This document shows, one piece after another, positions 4,008-5,931 of a DNA stretch of 5,931 bases. The notes beneath the pieces were generated by a model. It had not been told where the DNA came from and ran no database searches. It saw only the letters and a list, made by a program, of their open reading frames with translations. How positions within the stretch are numbered: the first letter of the stretch is position 1; every line of letters begins with the position of its first letter. The position numbers were made by a program, and so were the translations under genes. Source of the stretch: an uncultured Pseudomonas sp. Its GTDB lineage: Bacteria > Pseudomonadota > Gammaproteobacteria > Pseudomonadales > Pseudomonadaceae. The stretch covers positions 1-5,931 of the forward strand of contig NZ_CAMPHN010000242.1 of assembly GCF_946885885.1 (NCBI RefSeq). The letters are read 5' to 3'.

Positions 4008-5696
4008 ATGCAACTGGATTTCTGGAACGATAAGCGCCCGGCCGGCGTACCCAATGACATCGATTTGAATGCTTATAAATCGGTGATCGAAGTATTCGAA
4101 AGGTCGTGCAAGAAGTTCGCCGACCGTCCGGCATTCAGCAATCTGGGCGTGACCCTGACCTACGCCGAGTTGGACCGCCTGTCGGCGGCCTTCGCCGGTT
4201 ACCTACAGAAGAACACCGACCTGCAGCCCGGCGACCGCATCGCCGTGCAGATGCCGAATATCCTGCAATACCCGATCGCCGTGTTCGGCGCCATGCGCGC
4301 CGGGCTGATAGTGGTCAACACCAACCCGTTGTATACCGCTCGGGAAATGCGTCATCAGTTCAAGGACGCCGGCGTACGCGCGCTGGTTTACCTGAACATG
4401 TTCGGCAAGCTGGTGCAGGACGTGCTGGTCGACACCCAGATCGACTACCTGATCGAAGCGCGCATGGGCGACCTGCTGCCCGCGCCCAAGGGCTGGCTGG
4501 TCAATACCCTGGTCAAGCACGTGAAGAAGGTGGTCCCCGATTATCGTTTGCCGCAAGCCGTGCCGTTCAAGCGGGCGCTCAAGCAGGGGCATGGTCATGC
4601 GCTCAAGCCGGTCAAGGTCGGTCACGACGACATCGCGGTGCTGCAGTACACCGGCGGCACCACTGGGGTGGCCAAAGGCGCGATGCTCAGCCACGGCAAC
4701 CTGGTGGCCAATATGCTGCAAGTCGATGCCTGCCTGTCGCAGCACGGGCCGGACGGCTCGCCGCTGATGAAGCAGGGGCAGGAAATCATGATCGCGCCGC
4801 TGCCGCTCTATCACATCTATGCCTTCACCGCGAACTGCATGTGCATGATGGTCAACGGCAACCACAACGTGCTGATCACCAATCCGCGCGATATTCCCGG
4901 GTTCGTCAAGGAACTCGGCAAGTGGCAGTTTTCCGCGCTGCTCGGCCTCAATACCTTGTTCGTCGCACTGATGGATCACCCCGAGTTCAAGAACCTGGAT
5001 TTTTCCAAGCTCAAGGTCACCAACTCCGGCGGCACCGCACTGGTCAAGGCCACCGCCGAGCGCTGGAAGGCCATGACCGGTTGCTCTGTGGTGGAAGGTT
5101 ATGGTCTGACCGAAACGGCGCCGGTGGCCAGCACCAACCCCTATGGCGATAAAGCCCGTCTGGGCACGGTCGGCGTTCCGGTGCCGGGCACCGTCTTCAA
5201 GGTCATCGACGACGACGGCAACGAGCAGCCCCTGGGCGAACGCGGCGAGCTGTGCATCAAGGGGCCGCAGGTGATGAAGGGTTACTGGCAGCGCGAGGAG
5301 GCCACCGCCGAGGTGCTCGACGGCGAAGGCTGGTTCAAGACCGGCGATATCGCGGTGATCGATCCCGACGGCTTCGTGCGTATCGTCGATCGCAAAAAGG
5401 ACATGATCATCGTCTCGGGCTTCAACGTGTACCCCAACGAGATCGAAGATGTGGTCATGGCTCACCCGAAAGTCGCCAGTTGCGCGGCCATCGGCGTGCC
5501 GGACGAGAAGTCGGGGGAGGCCGTCAAGCTATTCGTGGTCGCCCGCGAGGGCGGGCTCTCGGCCGAGGAGCTGAAAGCCTTCTGCAAGGAAAACTTTACC
5601 GGTTACAAGGTGCCTAAGCACATCGTCTTCCGCGATTCGTTACCTATGACCCCGGTTGGCAAGATCCTCCGTCGCGAACTGCGCGACATCGCTTGA
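4008..5696 (+). CDS. fadD2: Long-chain fatty-acid-CoA ligase FadD2, 562 aa
   Basis: FadD activates free fatty acids to acyl-CoA through an acyl-adenylate, at the cytoplasmic face of the inner membrane, feeding beta-oxidation and possibly PHA or lipid synthesis. The ANL-superfamily motifs are all present: the phosphate-binding loop YTGGTTGVAKGA (214-225), GYGLTET (364-370), GDIAVIDPDG with D447, the FadD signature region DRKKDMIIVSGFNVYPNE (461-478) including the hinge, and the catalytic lysine K552 in PVGKILRREL. The length is the usual 562. The N-terminus MQLDFWNDKRPAGVP and the neighbouring divergent hydrolase fit FadD2 rather than FadD1 of P. aeruginosa, as I recall their sequences. ATG at 4008 has AAGAGGA (3993-3999) 8 nt upstream. 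In P. aeruginosa fadD1 follows fadD2, and a ribosome binding site at the window end agrees with this. No clear terminator follows the stop: the T8 run at 5723-5730 lacks a stem. Confidence 0.96.
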   Translation: MQLDFWNDKRPAGVPNDIDLNAYKSVIEVFERSCKKFADRPAFSNLGVTLTYAELDRLSAAFAGYLQKNTDLQPGDRIAVQMPNILQYPIAVFGAMRAGLIVVNTNPLYTAREMRHQFKDAGVRALVYLNMFGKLVQDVLVDTQIDYLIEARMGDLLPAPKGWLVNTLVKHVKKVVPDYRLPQAVPFKRALKQGHGHALKPVKVGHDDIAVLQYTGGTTGVAKGAMLSHGNLVANMLQVDACLSQHGPDGSPLMKQGQEIMIAPLPLYHIYAFTANCMCMMVNGNHNVLITNPRDIPGFVKELGKWQFSALLGLNTLFVALMDHPEFKNLDFSKLKVTNSGGTALVKATAERWKAMTGCSVVEGYGLTETAPVASTNPYGDKARLGTVGVPVPGTVFKVIDDDGNEQPLGERGELCIKGPQVMKGYWQREEATAEVLDGEGWFKTGDIAVIDPDGFVRIVDRKKDMIIVSGFNVYPNEIEDVVMAHPKVASCAAIGVPDEKSGEAVKLFVVAREGGLSAEELKAFCKENFTGYKVPKHIVFRDSLPMTPVGKILRRELRDIA

Positions 5697-5830
5697 GCCC
5701 GGTTGTTTTCGGCGATTCCAGGTTTTTTTTGCGGTAGTTTCAATGTGACTGATCGCTATTCTTTTGGTCACGTTGGGACTTGCGTGCCCTCCTTTGATGC
5801 TAGTCGGTCCTCGGTAAAGGTGCTACGCTC

Positions 5831-5907
5831 GGCGCGCTTTTTTGCCGCATGGTTGGCAAAAGCGGCGCCGTAAAAGAAAAATATCCGCCCTCCAAGCGGC
5901 GGAGTAT
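5831..5907 (+). promoter_or_regulatory. Two-hairpin leader ahead of the next gene
   Basis: The 235-nt stretch after fadD2 (5697-5931) holds no gene. Its last 100 nt contain two hairpins. The first, 5831-5869, pairs GGCGCGC-TTTTTT-GCC with GGCAAAAGC-GGCGCC imperfectly. The second, 5881-5907, pairs ATATCCGCC with GGCGGA-G-TAT around an 8-nt loop, and ends 12 nt before the AGGAG at 5920-5924. Neither is followed by a T-run, so they are not simple terminators. A role in transcript stability, processing between fadD genes, or translation control is possible but unproved. A promoter may lie at 5740-5800, though no good -35/-10 pair was found. Confidence 0.4.
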
Positions 5908-5919
5908 CAGCTGTCGTTT

Positions 5920-5924
5920 AGGAG
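5920..5924 (+). promoter_or_regulatory. Ribosome binding site of a gene starting beyond the window
   Basis: AGGAG is followed by seven bases to the window end, so a start codon at the very next base would be ideally spaced. From the Pseudomonas gene order the gene is predicted to be fadD1, a second fatty-acyl-CoA synthetase. This is a prediction from context, with no coding sequence visible. Confidence 0.55.
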
Positions 5925-5931
5925 TGGACTC

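Noticed and set aside
4203..5465. 420-aa open frame on the minus strand opposite fadD2
   Set aside because: It is the antisense shadow of a GC-rich gene whose sense product carries every family motif; the antisense product is His/Asp/Val-rich with no recognisable domain.
5723..5730. Run of eight T after fadD2 as an intrinsic terminator
   Set aside because: No stable stem lies directly before it.

Overview
The window looks like chromosomal DNA of a Pseudomonas-type gammaproteobacterium (Pseudomonas sensu lato, possibly the stutzeri/mendocina side). The basis is high GC with G/C-ending codons, a close FadD2-type acyl-CoA synthetase, a gene order that from memory resembles the P. aeruginosa fadD1-fadD2-PA3301-PA3302 ... 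phrS-PA3306-PA3307 region, and a GTAG-headed REP-like palindrome. The species cannot be fixed from the sequence alone.

Left part (1-1263, + strand): a 99-aa proline/arginine-rich conserved hypothetical with a GTG start, an AlkB-family Fe(II)/2-oxoglutarate dioxygenase with a TTG start, and a 53-aa protein with a lysine-rich tail follow one another closely and may be co-transcribed.

Centre-left (1361-1659): the most interesting element is a homologue of PhrS, the oxygen-responsive small RNA of P. aeruginosa. A perfect ANR/FNR box (TTGATCCAGATCAA) lies where a class II activator site should be relative to a -10 element. The RNA is about 200 nt, ends in a textbook intrinsic terminator, and encodes a 38-aa single-span membrane peptide behind a very strong ribosome binding site. 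A second, inverted ANR-like box lies exactly 50 bp upstream.

Centre (1660-2320): a REP-like palindrome, then a minus-strand GFA-family (glutathione-dependent formaldehyde-activating enzyme-like) gene broken by an in-frame amber codon and a frameshift, then a very stable hairpin.

Right part (2321-5931): a lipid module. On the minus strand an alpha/beta hydrolase (monoacylglycerol-lipase-like) overlaps a MaoC/PhaJ-type (R)-specific enoyl-CoA hydratase by 4 nt. Divergently, on the plus strand, fadD2 encodes a full-length 562-aa fatty-acyl-CoA synthetase. Together they could release fatty acids from esters, activate them to CoA thioesters, and divert beta-oxidation enoyl-CoA to (R)-3-hydroxyacyl-CoA. 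The last 235 nt form a leader with two hairpins and end in a ribosome binding site, so another gene (probably the second synthetase, fadD1) is predicted to start just beyond the window.
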